64,000 bases of DNA from Mortierella alpina (Eukaryota > Mortierellomycota > Mortierellomycetes > Mortierellales > Mortierellaceae): positions 248,001 through 312,000 of the forward strand of contig JANATF010000009.1 in NCBI GenBank assembly GCA_029449245.1, given 5' to 3'. The notes beneath the pieces were generated by a model. That model did no database searches and was not told the origin of the DNA. It worked only from the letters and a program-made list of their open reading frames with translations. The position numbers were made by a program, and so were the translations under genes. Positions within the stretch are counted from its first letter, which is position 1, and every line of letters begins with the position of its first letter. Below are positions 24,533-35,455 of this stretch, piece by piece.

Positions 24533-26247
24533 ATGAAGGCCACTCTCCTGCTCGCTTCCCTCGCCATCGCCGCCGTCGCCTCCGCTGCTGGCCAGACCTT
24601 CTTCGAGGAGACCTTTTCCGACTCCACCTGGGAAGACGTAAGTACAAAAACACCGCGACAATACGACAACGTGCTGCTACTCCACATGCGGCAACAGGGT
24701 CAATGTTTCAAGTACTAAAACCACGATCATATATCCTCTTTTGCCCACCCTCACTCTAGCGCTGGACGGTTTCCTCGGCCAAGGAGGACTTGGGCAAGTT
24801 TGCTCTCTCGTCTGGCACCTTCCATCCCGACAAGGAGTACGCCCAGGGACTGCAGACGACTGAGGACCACCGCTTCTACTCCATCTCGAGCCCCTTCCCC
24901 GTGGTCGCTGACAACTCTAAAGTTGATTTGATCGTCCAATACACTGTCAAGCAAGAGGTCAATCAGGAGTGCGGAGGATCATACTTGAAGCTTCTCCCAG
25001 AGGGATTTGATGCCAAGAACTTTAATGGCGACTCTGAATACGCCATCATGTTCGGTCCCGATGTCTGCGGTGCCCAGAACCGTATCCATACCATCTTCAA
25101 CTACAAGGGCAAGAACTATCTCACCAAGAAGGAGTTCCCCGTTCCTAAGGACAGCAAGACCCACATCTACCGTTTGACTGTTCACCCTGACCAAAAGTAC
25201 TCGCTTTTGGTGGATGGTGAGGTCATGATTGACTCCGTTGCAATTGAGGATCACTGGGATGTTTATGCCCCTCGCACGATTTCTGATCCTAACGATAAAA
25301 AGCCCGCCGACTGGGTCGATAACAAGGACATTGAGGACCCCACGCACGTCAAGCCCGAGAACTACGACTCTATCCCCCGTTACATCCCTGACCCCGAGAG
25401 CACTCAGCCCGAGGATTGGGATACCGAGTCTGACGGCGATTGGGAGGCTCCTGAGGTCCCTAACCCAGACTTTGAGGAGTGGGTCCCCAAGTTCATTCCC
25501 AACCCCGAGTACAAGGGCGAGTGGAAGGCTGCAGAGATCCCCAACCCCGACTTCAAGGAGGACCCTGAGCTGGCTCACTACAAGATTGGCGGCGTCGGCT
25601 TGGACCTCTGGCAGGTCAAGAGCGGATCTATCTTCGACGACATTGTTGTCACATCGGATGCCGAGCTTGCTGACAAGTATTTGAGCCAGTGGAAGCAGAA
25701 CTTTGATAAGGAGAAGGCCCTTGTCGCGGCCTTGGACGAGAAGCTCAGGGAGAAGGAGGAGAAGGAGAGGAAGGAGCGTGAGGCCGCTCAGGCTCTCGCC
25801 GATGAGGCTAAGGAGAAGGCAAAGAAGGATGAGGATTCCAAGGACGAGAAGGATGAGCTCGATGATGATGACGAGGAGGAAGTCGCCGCCGAGGAGGCCA
25901 AGCCTGAGTTTATCAAGATTGCTGAACCTGAGGTCGTTGAGGAAGCTGAAGTCAAGGCCGCTGAGCCTGAGGCTGTCAAGGCTGCTGAGCCTGAGGCTGT
26001 CAAGGCTGCTGAGCCTGAGGCTGTCAAGGCTACTGAGCCAGAGGTTGTCAAGGCTGCTGAGCCTGAGGCTGTCAAGGCTGCTGAGCCAGAGGTTGTCAAG
26101 GAAGAAACCAAGAAGGCAGCTGAGCCTGAGATCGTGGCTGAAGAGGTCAAGGCAGATGTCAAGGACACTAAGGAGGACACCAAGGAGGAGACCAAGAAGG
26201 AGACCAAGAAGGACTCCGAGGAGGACAAGACCCACGACGAACTGTAA
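24533..26247 (+). CDS. Calreticulin, ER lectin chaperone with HDEL signal
   Basis: Calcium-binding ER-lumen chaperone for monoglucosylated glycoproteins, 530 residues from exons 24533..24637 and 24760..26247. Residues 1-19 form a signal peptide (MKATLLLASLAIAAVASAA). The lectin domain carries KQEVNQECGGSYLKLLPEG and YAIMFGPDVCG, and the P domain has repeats DPNDKKPADW, DPTHVKPENY and DPESTQPEDW, followed by NPDFEEWVPKF and NPEYKGEWKA. There is no membrane segment and the last residues are HDEL, which separates it from calnexin. The C domain is acidic and longer than in animals, with six 8-residue repeats of the AAEPEAVK type (25957-26100) and Lys/Glu runs. ALG5, which feeds N-glycan glucosylation, is elsewhere in the window. 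The start is supported by the signal peptide. Confidence 0.95.
25957..26100 (+). repeat. Six in-frame 24-bp tandem repeats in calreticulin C domain
   Basis: Units at 25957, 25981, 26005, 26029, 26053 and 26077 each encode an (A/T)AEPE(A/V)VK-type octapeptide. Identity between units is very high, suggesting recent expansion. Confidence 0.9.
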
Positions 26248-26674
26248 AATACCATATAATACGAGATATCCCTATTTGCACTACAACCACCTTCGTTGTT
26301 GATGATCTGATGTAACTTCCAGTTTGCACATGGCGCATACACAGCATTGAGTCGAAACGAACTCAACAATCGGCACCGACGTGGGGGAGAGCCTTCAAGG
26401 GCATTGTGTGTGAATGAGTGCGGTATACCACTTGTCTGAGCTTTTCCTTAGGCCAATGGCACAGCCCCTGAGTGTTCCTTCATGCGTGCTGCAGCCATGG
26501 TCTGTCTTGTGTCCATGGTCGGCCCTTGATTTTGATTCCTTGGTTCTCTCCCTTTCACTGCTCCATACTCTTTCTCTCCACCGGTCTTTCCACAGATACC
26601 CTCACACCCTCTCAGACTCCCTGCCACTACCGCGAGCATCATTACTAAAACACTGTAGACAAACTCTCGTCACC
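26248..26674. promoter_or_regulatory. Intergenic region upstream of the kinase-Sel1 gene
   Basis: 427 bases holding the calreticulin 3' end and the promoter of the kinase gene. The last 150 bases are CT-rich. No other gene is seen. Confidence 0.5.
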
Positions 26675-29528
26675 ATGGTCCTCTGGTCTCTCAACTACAG
26701 AGTATGTTTGTTAACCCCCTAGAACCCAAGACTCTGAAGCCTGCTAAAGCCCGATCAATAACACACGCAGCAACCACTGCACACACACAAACACACATAC
26801 ACACATACACACTCTCTCCACCTAGACAGACACCATCAAACTGGGGAAAAAAATTGGTCATGGTTCTCAAGCAGAAGTCTTCATAGCCCAGTATGGCCTC
26901 GATGAAGTGGTGGTCAAGAGATTCCTCGATACGACTCACAAGAGCACCAAGCAGGAGGTCGATATCGTCAAGCGACTCACTCACAGAAATATTGTCCAGT
27001 TTTATCATGTCCATCATCATGACATGATTGTCATGGAGTACGTCGAAGGAGGGAATTTGGCAGACGCTATCATGGCGGGGTGTGTCCAGAACTGGGAGGT
27101 CAAGACGCACATCGCCAAAGATATATCCCTCGGACTCGCCTATCTCCACTCTCAGGACATCCTCCACTGTGACATCAAGAGCTCCAACGTCCTCCTGACC
27201 GAACACAAGGAGGCCAGACTCTGTGACTTCGGCCTTGCGATAAGGGTTGGCGAGAGCGGCGGAGGAGGCACTCTTCAGTGGATGGCGCCCGAACTGCTGC
27301 AGGATCCGCCGTTGTACACAAGCAAATCTGATGTTTACGCATTGGGAATGGTCATGTGGGAGATGGCGTCCGACTCTACTCGGCCCTATCGCGATCACAC
27401 CCCCGATGGAATGGTCCACTGCATTTTGAACAGCATCCTGGAGGAGTGTCCAGCCACTACACCAAAGGACTATGCAGATTGCGTCCAACTATGCTGGAAA
27501 CGGTCGCCCGAAGAGAGACCCGCCGCCGTGGATGTGCTTTCAGATATTGTGCAATCTACAGATCGTCATGGTGAACCGGAACAGCAACGCAGGAGCGCAG
27601 TCAACGAAGGCGAGAATATTTATTATCTCAAGGCCTTAAAGAAGCAGTACTTCAACAAGAGCGAGTCCTCCGGTTTCATGGATATACCCAAGATCGACGA
27701 CAAGACCTTCGACTGGTTCAACACTCCAGCCAGTGGTAACAAGACTGCGGCGGCCATGTTCACCATCGGAGGGATGTATTTTTATGGTCATGGCGTGAAA
27801 ATCGACTATGCTGAGGCACTCGATTGGTACCTGGCGGCAAGCGAGGCTGGCGTCCCTGCGGCGATGCTCAAGATCAGTGAGATGTACAAGCATGGTCATG
27901 GCGTGGAGCAGGATGATCATGAGGCAGCATCACGATATCAGCAAGCAGTCGAAGCCGTAGAGGAACAACGAAAGCTCAACAATCGTTTCGTGCATCATGA
28001 AGCCTGCGTCACAGAACATCATCAAAAGACAATGGAGTGGTTTAACAGTGCAACTGGCAGTGGAGCAGCATCAGCGGAGCTCAAGATTGCCATCATGTAC
28101 AGACGAGGCCTAGACCTGCAACAGGATAACAACAGAGCTCTGGAGTGGTTTGTCAAGGCAAGCGATGCAGGAAATGATATCGCCATGTTCAACATCGGGA
28201 ACATGTACAACAATGGTCGAGGTGTTGAGCAGGACTACGTCAAGGCTGTGGAGTGGTTTATCAAAGCAAGCGAGGCAGGAAATGCTTCAGCCATGATGAG
28301 GGTCGGCCTCTTGTACCTCAATGGTCGAGGCGTTGAGCAGGACTACAGCAAAGCTATGGAGTGGCTGGTCAAAGCAAGCGATTCTGGAAATACTACAGCC
28401 ATGGTCAACATCGGGATTATGCACAACACTGGTCGAGGTGTCGAGCAGGACTACAACAAAGCTATGGAATGGTTCGTCAAAGCAAGTGATGCTGGAAGCG
28501 ACGCTGCCATGATGAGAGTCGGTCTTATGTACGACACTGGTCGAGGCGTTGAGCAGGACTACAACAAGGCCATGGAGTGGTTCGTCAAAGCAAGTGATAC
28601 TGGAAGCAACGCTGCCATGATGAGTATCGGCCTCATGTACGACAATGGCCGAGGTGTTGAACAGGACTACAACCAGGCGATGCAATGGTATCTCAAAGCA
28701 AGTGAAGCTGGAAACGCTTCTGCTGAGAACAACATCGGAATCATGCTCCTCAATGGTCGAGGTGTTGAGCAGGACGATGGCAAAGCTATGGAGTGGTTCG
28801 TCAAAGCAGGCAACGCTGGAAACGATGCGGCCATGATGAGTGTTGGTCTCATGTTCGACAATGGTCTGGGCGTTGAGCAGGACAAGGAGAAGGCGATGGA
28901 GTGGACTGTCAAAGCGAGTGATGCAGGGAATCCTTCTGCCATGCTGAGGGTCGGTCTCATGTACCTCAATGGGCAAGACGTTGAGCAGGACTATGGCAAG
29001 GCCAGAAAGTTATTTGCCAAAGCAAGCGAGGCTGGAAATGACACTGCCATGAAAACCATCGGTGATATGTACGTGGATGGCAAAGGTGTTGAGAAGGACT
29101 TCGGCAAGGCTCTGGAGTGGTACCACAAAGCATCCAAGGCTGGAAATGCCTCCGCCATGAACAGCATTGGGATCATGTACAACAATAGTCGAGGTGTTCA
29201 GTGGGACTACGGCAAGGCGATGAAGTGGTACCTCAAAGCAAGCAATGCTGGGAATGCTTCCGCCATGGTCAAAATAGGGATCATGTACAACTATGGTCAT
29301 GGTGTTAAGCAGGACTATGGCACGGCGATGAAGTGGTACCTTAAAGCAAGGGATGCCGGAGAGAAGACTTCCCTGGAGTGCATCGGCAGAATGTACGAGC
29401 CAGAGCCAGGCATGAGGCGGGGAATTCTCGGCAACCTCAATGAGGAGACAGTCAAGCTACGCAACCTCCAAGAGAAGATAGTCAAGCTGCGCGAGGCTGC
29501 CTCAAGGCTACGGAACGTTGAATCATAG
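26675..29528 (+). CDS. Protein kinase with C-terminal Sel1-like repeats
   Basis: Predicted Ser/Thr kinase of the tyrosine-kinase-like group joined to a Sel1/TPR-like solenoid, 909 residues. A 9-codon first exon (26675..26701) is followed by 26826..29528. The kinase domain (about residues 10-270) shows IGHGSQAEVF as the glycine loop, VVVK with Lys40, HCDIKSSN with Asp125, DFGL with Asp143, and WMAPELL. The catalytic loop is HCD rather than HRD (non-RD type). Some 14-15 Sel1 repeats of 36 residues follow (consensus GNxxAMxxIGxMYxxGRGVEQDYxKAMEWxxKA). The protein ends in a short Leu/Glu helix. Kinase-Sel1 fusions are known as an expanded signalling family in mucoromycete and glomeromycete fungi, but the substrate is unknown. 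A CA repeat lies in the intron. Confidence 0.9.
26781..26816. repeat. (CA)n-rich microsatellite in the kinase-Sel1 intron
   Basis: Imperfect CACA runs with TA interruptions, just before the pyrimidine tract of the acceptor at 26824-26825. Confidence 0.8.
28100..29350 (+). repeat. 108-bp coding periodicity (Sel1 repeat array)
   Basis: About a dozen 108-base units, each beginning near a GGTCGAGGTGTTGAGCAGGA-like core. DNA-level similarity between neighbours is high, for example 28430-28540 against 28538-28648, so the array has probably grown by internal duplication and could vary between strains. Confidence 0.85.
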
Positions 29529-29844
29529 CAGTCGAGCCAAGATTTTGATCTTCCATTCGATTTTGATATTCTCCTGAGTGTATGATAGACAATAATGCCA
29601 GCCAGCCTGCTATTACCACATACCCACCGCCCTTCAAACTTGCCTTGACGTGGTTTTCGGCAGCTAAAGTGCTCCTGAACATTCGTGCGCATGATTTCGC
29701 CGTGTTCAAGGGTTTCGGGCGTCCGTGCAGATCAAGCGTGTGTATGGTCCCCACGCGGTACTGAGTGACTGCTAAGCCAGCACGCGTTGAAAGCTGAGCT
29801 CAGATGGGCTCGGTTGCCTTCCCCGCCACCGCTCTTTCCATCCC
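29529..29844. other. Short intergenic spacer, nothing recognised
   Basis: 316 bases between the kinase-Sel1 stop and the next start codon. I see no gene or repeat. It presumably contains the terminator and the next promoter. Confidence 0.5.
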
Positions 29845-31509
29845 ATGGTCAATGTCCTCGACTTCTTGCCATCAACCGCCCATAGGCACATCACAGACAA
29901 GGAGCGAAGGCAGCTCGACGTTGACTGCGGCCACCACAGTTTAGTGGCCAACATTCCTTTGCGGTAAGTTCGCATTGCTACCATTCAGCACCGCCTCTTC
30001 CTCATGTGCTGTCCGGCAGCTAACCGCAAGGCTTCTTCCTTGGATATAGTTATATTTTCCAGTATGCACTGAACCACTTGCAGACGGAGGATGACCCGAG
30101 GGAGCAGCAGCACAGGCTCACCACACAAGCGCCTAGGTCGGTGCTGATTGTGACACCATCAAAAACTGAGCTACAGCGCCGCATGCTTCAGGAGCGAGAC
30201 CTATACAGCCACAACCACAGTCAAGACTTGGTGCAGGGCCAGCCAACCGAAAGCCAAATGGATGATCTTGTGGCCAGCGCTGCAGATCCTTGGCGCCATT
30301 TATTTCCCGTGGAAACCGCACTGGGCGCACAGGACGAGTTTAGTTCGGTCACGCAGACACAGACACAGACGCAAACGCAGACGCAGACGCGGGAGATGAA
30401 TGCCCAAGGACATGTTCGCAAGACTGTAGACGACATTGGCCATGTGCTCGGAGAGGACATTGAACCCGAACAGGCATCATTTCAACCGGAGCTTTGGGCA
30501 AGGATTCAGATGCGGTACGCGCCTACAGTTTCTCATCTTCAATCACTATTCCGGTGTCTACATGTTGATGCGGAAACGACTCTTGGCAGGACGTTCGGAC
30601 AGGATATAGATGACTCGAGTTCTGAGCTACAGCACATTGGGATGTCTGTACCTTCGCTTATTCTATTGATCGGGTGTTTTGAATCCGAGGATATGACAGA
30701 TATTTCGTCTCGACCGACACTGACGATCGCTCCCTCGGGTAGAAGCACTGAGGCGTTCTCTGCTCTACCTGTGCATCACCGGCAGTCTATGCACGCATAC
30801 TCGGCACCACAAGGCGAGCTGTCAACAATGAGACGCGGAAATGGAGACCAGGAGCGCGTCGATTACATTAAATGTATCAGCAAGGCGATGAGTGAGATCA
30901 AGGATAGTTTGGAATGGATTCACCGACGATCGTAAGTCCGATTATTTTTTACCACAACTTGGTACAAGTATCAAGCATGTCGTGTCTAACGCTGTTATGT
31001 CTTTTGTCAGTGGACGTAAGCCAGAGTTAGTTCTTTTCGAAGACACGAATCCCAATACCTACGCACTGGACGATCCATCCGACAACGGCACGCAACCGCA
31101 AGCGAGTAGACAGGCGTACGAGAAGCTAGGTCCTAGCATGCCATCGCCACAGGAGCTTTGGCTGCAAAAGGTTCTGGGATATTGGGTGGACGCCATGATC
31201 ACGGTTGAGCGGGATGACTGCGAGAGCCAGGAGCAGCATCATGTTGAAGTGGCGACAGATGGATCTCAAATGGAAGCCAGCCCGCGAGAACACTGGAAGT
31301 CGGTCGTGTCAAAGGACTCTTATCGATTATGGATCAGGACGCATGCGAGTATCATGGCGATGGTATCCTCTCCAGACAACAACACCGTCGCGCCCTGGAT
31401 GGATGACGGTGATACAGGTCTTGCGGCGGCATCATCAGGTGCTGTCCTTGGACTGAGGTGGCACATTGATATCGTGGACAATCGAGTTCATTTGCAGGTT
31501 TTGACCTAG
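29845..31509 (+). CDS. Hypothetical protein, possible degenerate RecA-fold (SWSAP1/RAD51-paralog-like)
   Basis: 499 residues from exons 29845..29963, 30050..30931 and 31011..31509, with phases in agreement. No domain is certain. Features consistent with a RecA-like fold are a helix start SLVANIPLRYIFQYALNHL where a P-loop helix would be (but no GxxxxGKT), and a strand SVLIVTPSK. Next comes RIQMRYAPTVSHLQSLFRCLH followed by a hydrophobic strand SLILLIG, the position of a Walker B element. Late strands read LGYWVDAMITVE and LGLRWHIDIVDNRVHLQVL. This order recalls SWSAP1/Shu-type RAD51 paralogs, which help homologous recombination, but that is an inference from pattern only. A Gln-Thr run (30353-30390) and Ser-rich linkers interrupt it. 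Alternatively it may be an unrelated lineage-specific protein. Confidence 0.6.
30352..30391 (+). repeat. (CAGACR)n coding microsatellite
   Basis: Tandem CAGACA/CAGACG hexamers encoding alternating Gln-Thr within the hypothetical RecA-like protein. Confidence 0.85.
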
Positions 31510-32569
31510 TCGTGTGTCTCTCACCATCACAAAGGCTATAGTAACCCTCAGCCTTCCGTTTGGATGAGCTCGGAGAAAGTCGGTTCTTCGGGCCAAAGCA
31601 CTCATAAATGAATGGGCAAGAGAAAAAAAATAAAAAGTTACCCGCGCGGCCAACGAGGTGGCTTGAGCTGAACCCAAAAAAAAGTGGGTTATGACCTGCA
31701 AAGAATTTGGGCGCGAGGAGAAGGATCTGCTCGGACAATCAAGGAAACATGGGCCGCGCAAGGTTTAGTTTGTTTGTGCGCATCTGTATGCTTCATGCGT
31801 GATACGTGAGGAACGCGGTGAGCAGCAATGGGTGGGGGGTGAGGTGAGAAGAAAAAAAAAAAGCAATATGGAGCGGATAGGATAGGAGCCAGGAACAGGG
31901 TGTCCAAGTGAGCAGATTCGCACTCCGACTGATGGGGGCAGCACTCTAAACTTGATCGCCCCTCTCTGGTTCACAGGACTGTTGCGGGCACTGCACATAC
32001 AGGGATGCATGCCATCGAGCTGAACTCTTTCCTACTTCCCACAGCTCGACACGACATCTCGAATCCTCCGTTCGTGTTGTTAACCTAGGTGGAGAAGGAT
32101 GGCATCTGTGTCTAGCACGGCTTGGACGTGGAGATCGTGGTGAGGAAGTGCAGGGGAAGGCGGTGTAAAGTGTGTGTGAGCGAGAGCTGTCAACGAGAGT
32201 CAGATTTCCGGAGCCGTGCGGCAAGCGAGAAGGCGGGCGGTGTGCCGTATATGGCAGCAGCGCACGACGAGGGCGATGCGCTGGGAGAGCGCAGGGGAAT
32301 GGTGAGGGAGGGTGAGTGAGAGTCGTTATCAACCACAGCGCAAGCGGGGTGTGATTTTTTTTTCTTTCTGCAGCGGCTTTCTCAATCTCCACAGATACGA
32401 TATGGAGTAGCCTGCGATATCAGCCTGGCTGGCCGCCCTAATCGCTCGCTCGCTCGCAGGCCCAAAACAAATAAATATTTTTTCGCCCGTCTCCCACACA
32501 CTGTCTTTTTTCTCTTCTCTCCTCTTCCCATTCACCCCTCCTTTGTCCATCCCACCCATCCCCAGCACC
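31510..32569. promoter_or_regulatory. 1.06 kb region upstream of PDH E2, no gene seen
   Basis: It should contain the promoter and 5' leader of the E2 gene. The last 130 bases before the ATG are CT-rich. Short open frames on both strands show no conserved motif or splicing logic. Confidence 0.5.
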
Positions 32570-35205
32570 ATGATCTCCTCCGCATCAGTCTCCCGCCTGG
32601 CTCTTGCCACCGGCCGCCGCACCGTCCAGCGCGCCGCCACCCTCGTGCCTATGGCCAGGGCTATCGCCTCCCACAACTCTGCCCGCGCTTTCTTGACCAC
32701 CGCCAGGTAACATTACAACACAAGCCAAAAACATATACCCCGCGTCTATCCTCTCCGAACAAACGGACAACGACCTCCTTCTCTCTCGACATCATGGGCA
32801 CATCACAGTCGCGTCTATCTACCACCTCGATCAGCGGCAGCGAGAGTCGTACTTCTGCAGCACTCATAGCAACATCAAACCATACAGCTCGACGTAACCC
32901 TGTTGGGCGCACCTTCAGAGTCTGAGGCGGCGAAGGGTACGCCAGTATCTTATTGCTCTCTGTGGTGAACAGTGGCCTCGCAAAAATATCCTCCTTTCCA
33001 GGCTTTGGTAGCGGAGACTGCAGGATCTGGGCATGGCTCCGCAGGATGGCGTTATGGGGAAATACGTCACTGTTCGGGTTTACGGCGGGAGGTGCACATC
33101 TTTTTGCAGCGGATCTACCAGTCTTTGATCTGACGGACTAGGGCAGCACCGACAGGCGTTGGGTATGCACGGGATAGGCAAGATCGCGAGCTTCTCATGG
33201 CTCAGAGGGGCTACATGGCACTGGTGGTGCACACGCAAAAAAAAAGAGAGCGGCGACACAATATCATCGACTCCCCAACAGAATTTATATATTTCAAGAT
33301 TATCATTCGACACAAATATTCTCACAGCGTTCTTCGATCCTCTCCACTGCTCTCGTTATCAACGCCCACGAAGGGGCAAAGGGAGATCCTCGCTTTCTTC
33401 AATACCTCCGTGACCTGTACTCCACTACCTCGGTTACAGCACACTCAGACGTTGGATCTGAAAAAGGACCAGCTCCCGAGACCCGCCGAACTCAGCTGGC
33501 TGGGCTTGATCCAATGGGAAAAAAGCGTTCCGAAGGCGCTGTTGCTAACACACTCTCTCTCCTCAACTGCACGTTGAATTAGCGCACCTCGCCACATCTT
33601 GGCTGCCTCGTCCGTCTCGCTCAAGACCAACATGGCTCGCTTCTACAGCTCCAAGTGTAAGTGGGGCTGCCTTAGTCGTCAACAGCGTCGATCCATCGTG
33701 GTGCTCTCTATTTTTTTCTTTATCTGGATGCCCGCAATGAGAAATCGACGCGCTGCCCCAACCTTAATGGGACGAAGGACGCTCAGTGCGGACGATTAGG
33801 ACCACCTGGATGAGGAACATGGGCAGCACTGACAGGACTACTCGTTTAGCCTGATCTGCAACTGATCCGTCACTCTCTCTTATCTCTTTGTGTGCTTCTA
33901 GCATACCCTGCTCACATCACCATCAGCATGCCTGCGCTCTCGCCCACCATGACCATGGGAAACATCGGAACCTGGCAGAAGAAGGTCGGCGATGTTATCG
34001 CGCCCGGCGATGTCCTCGTCGAGATTGAGACTGACAAGGCCCAGATGGACTTCGAGTGCCAGGAGGAAGGCTACATTGCCAAGATCTTGGCCGACTCTGG
34101 ATCCAAGGAGGTCAACATTAACCAGCCCATCGCCATCATGGTCGAGAACAAGGAGGACATTGAGAAGTTTGCCGACTTTACTGTTGCCGACGCTGGTGGT
34201 GCTGCTGCCCCCGCTGCTACTGAGGAGAAGAAGGAGGAAGCCCCCAAGGCTGCCGAGACGCCCAAGGCCGAGGCCCCCAAGTCTTCCGACAACACCAACG
34301 CTGCCTCTTCGCGCTCCGACGCTGATCGCATCTTTGCCAGCCCTCTCGCCAAGAAGATCGCCAACGAGAAGAGCATCTCCCTGAGCGAACTCTCTGGATC
34401 TGGACCCAACGGCCGCATTGTCAAGGCTGATGTCGAGGGATACACTCCTGCTGCCAAGGCTGCTCCTGCCAAGGCTGCTTCCGCCCCCGCTGCTGCCCCC
34501 GCTGCCCCCGCCGGCGCTGCTTACACCGATCTCCCTATCACCAACATGCGCAAGATCATTGCTCAGCGTTTGACCGAGTCCAAGCAGAACATTCCTCACT
34601 ACTATGTTACCGTTGAGTGCGAGATGGACAAGGTGATGAAGCTCCGCGAGGTTTTGAACAAGGCCTCTGAGGACAAGTACAAGCTCTCCGTCAACGACTT
34701 TATTGTCAAGGCCTCTGCTCTTGCCCTCAAGGCCGTCCCTGAGGCCAACAGCTCCTGGATGAACGACACCATCAGACAGTACCACACCTCGGATATTTGC
34801 GTCGCTACCTCGACTCCTACTGGATTGATCACGCCTATTGTGGCCAACGCCGAGTCCAAGGGACTTGCCACCATCTCCAACCAGGTCAAGGACTTGGCTG
34901 CTCGTGCTCGCGCCAACAAGCTCGCCCCCCATGAGTACCAGGGCGGAACCTTCACCATCTCGAACATGGGCATGTACGGCATCAAGCACTTCACCGCCAT
35001 CATCAACCCCCCTCAGTCCTGCATCTTGGCTGTCGGAGCCACCGAGAAGCGTGTTGTTCCTGGCGAGGATGGCGAGGTCCGTACCGCCTCGATCATGGCC
35101 GTCACCTTGAGCTCTGACCACCGCACTGTTGACGGAGCTGTCAGCGCCCAGTTCTTGAACGCCTTCAAGGGATACCTCGAGAACCCATTGAAGATGTTGC
35201 TGTAA
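32570..35205 (+). CDS. LAT1: Pyruvate dehydrogenase E2, dihydrolipoyllysine acetyltransferase
   Basis: Core acetyltransferase of the mitochondrial pyruvate dehydrogenase complex, 504 residues, exons 32570..32706, 33583..33656 and 33902..35205. The N terminus is a mitochondrial presequence (VSRLALATGRRTVQRAA). One lipoyl domain starts at ITISMPALSPTMTMG, with the lipoyl Lys116 in IETDKAQMDF. After an Ala/Pro/Lys linker comes the E3/E1-binding domain ASPLAKKIANEKSI to GRIVKADVEGY. The catalytic domain ends with SSDHRTVDGAV, containing His477 and Asp481 of the HxxxDG motif. Intron 1 is 876 bases, about ten times the local norm. Codon choice is strongly C-ending, typical of high expression. The adjacent convergent gene encodes a reductase of the mitochondrial pathway that makes the lipoate precursor. 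Confidence 0.95.
32707..33582 (+). other. Unusually long first intron of PDH E2
   Basis: The 876-base intron begins GTAACA and ends TTAG before the codon-split Ser. No conserved coding exon is seen inside. It may hold regulatory sequence, an alternative first exon or an unrecognised small RNA. Nothing specific can be shown. Confidence 0.6.
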
Positions 35206-35455
35206 AAGAAGAAAAACAAAAACATCCTGCTCCCCTTCTCCGTCGTCCATAGAAAAAAAAACGAAGAAAAAGACGAAAGCGACCTTCCCCCCCATCCACT
35301 CCCCCATCCACTCCCCTATCTCAAAGCTTTTCGTTCGTCACCGCTCCGTAATTTACCTGTATAGCATATCTCATTAAAAACCCAAGTATGAGCCTAACTT
35401 GTTCGTCCTGTTCTCACGTTTCTTTTTTATTTTCCATGTAAAAAAAGTCGCTGCT

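Noticed and set aside
25957-26100. CRISPR-like or mobile repeat array
   Set aside because: The direct repeats are contiguous, in frame and lack spacers. They are coding tandem repeats in calreticulin.
24979-26235. 418-codon Leu-rich open frame antisense to calreticulin
   Set aside because: Mirror of the AAG/GAG-rich sense repeats. The sense strand has signal peptide, lectin motifs and HDEL.
28287-28976. 229-codon frame antisense to the Sel1 repeats
   Set aside because: Periodic antisense echo of the 108-bp coding repeats. The sense repeat consensus is unambiguous.
33898-35307. 469-codon open frame antisense to PDH E2
   Set aside because: Produced by the strongly C-ending codon use of the E2 gene, which removes stops from one antisense frame. 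The translation is Gly/Ser/Val-rich without domains, while the sense strand has a complete E2 protein.
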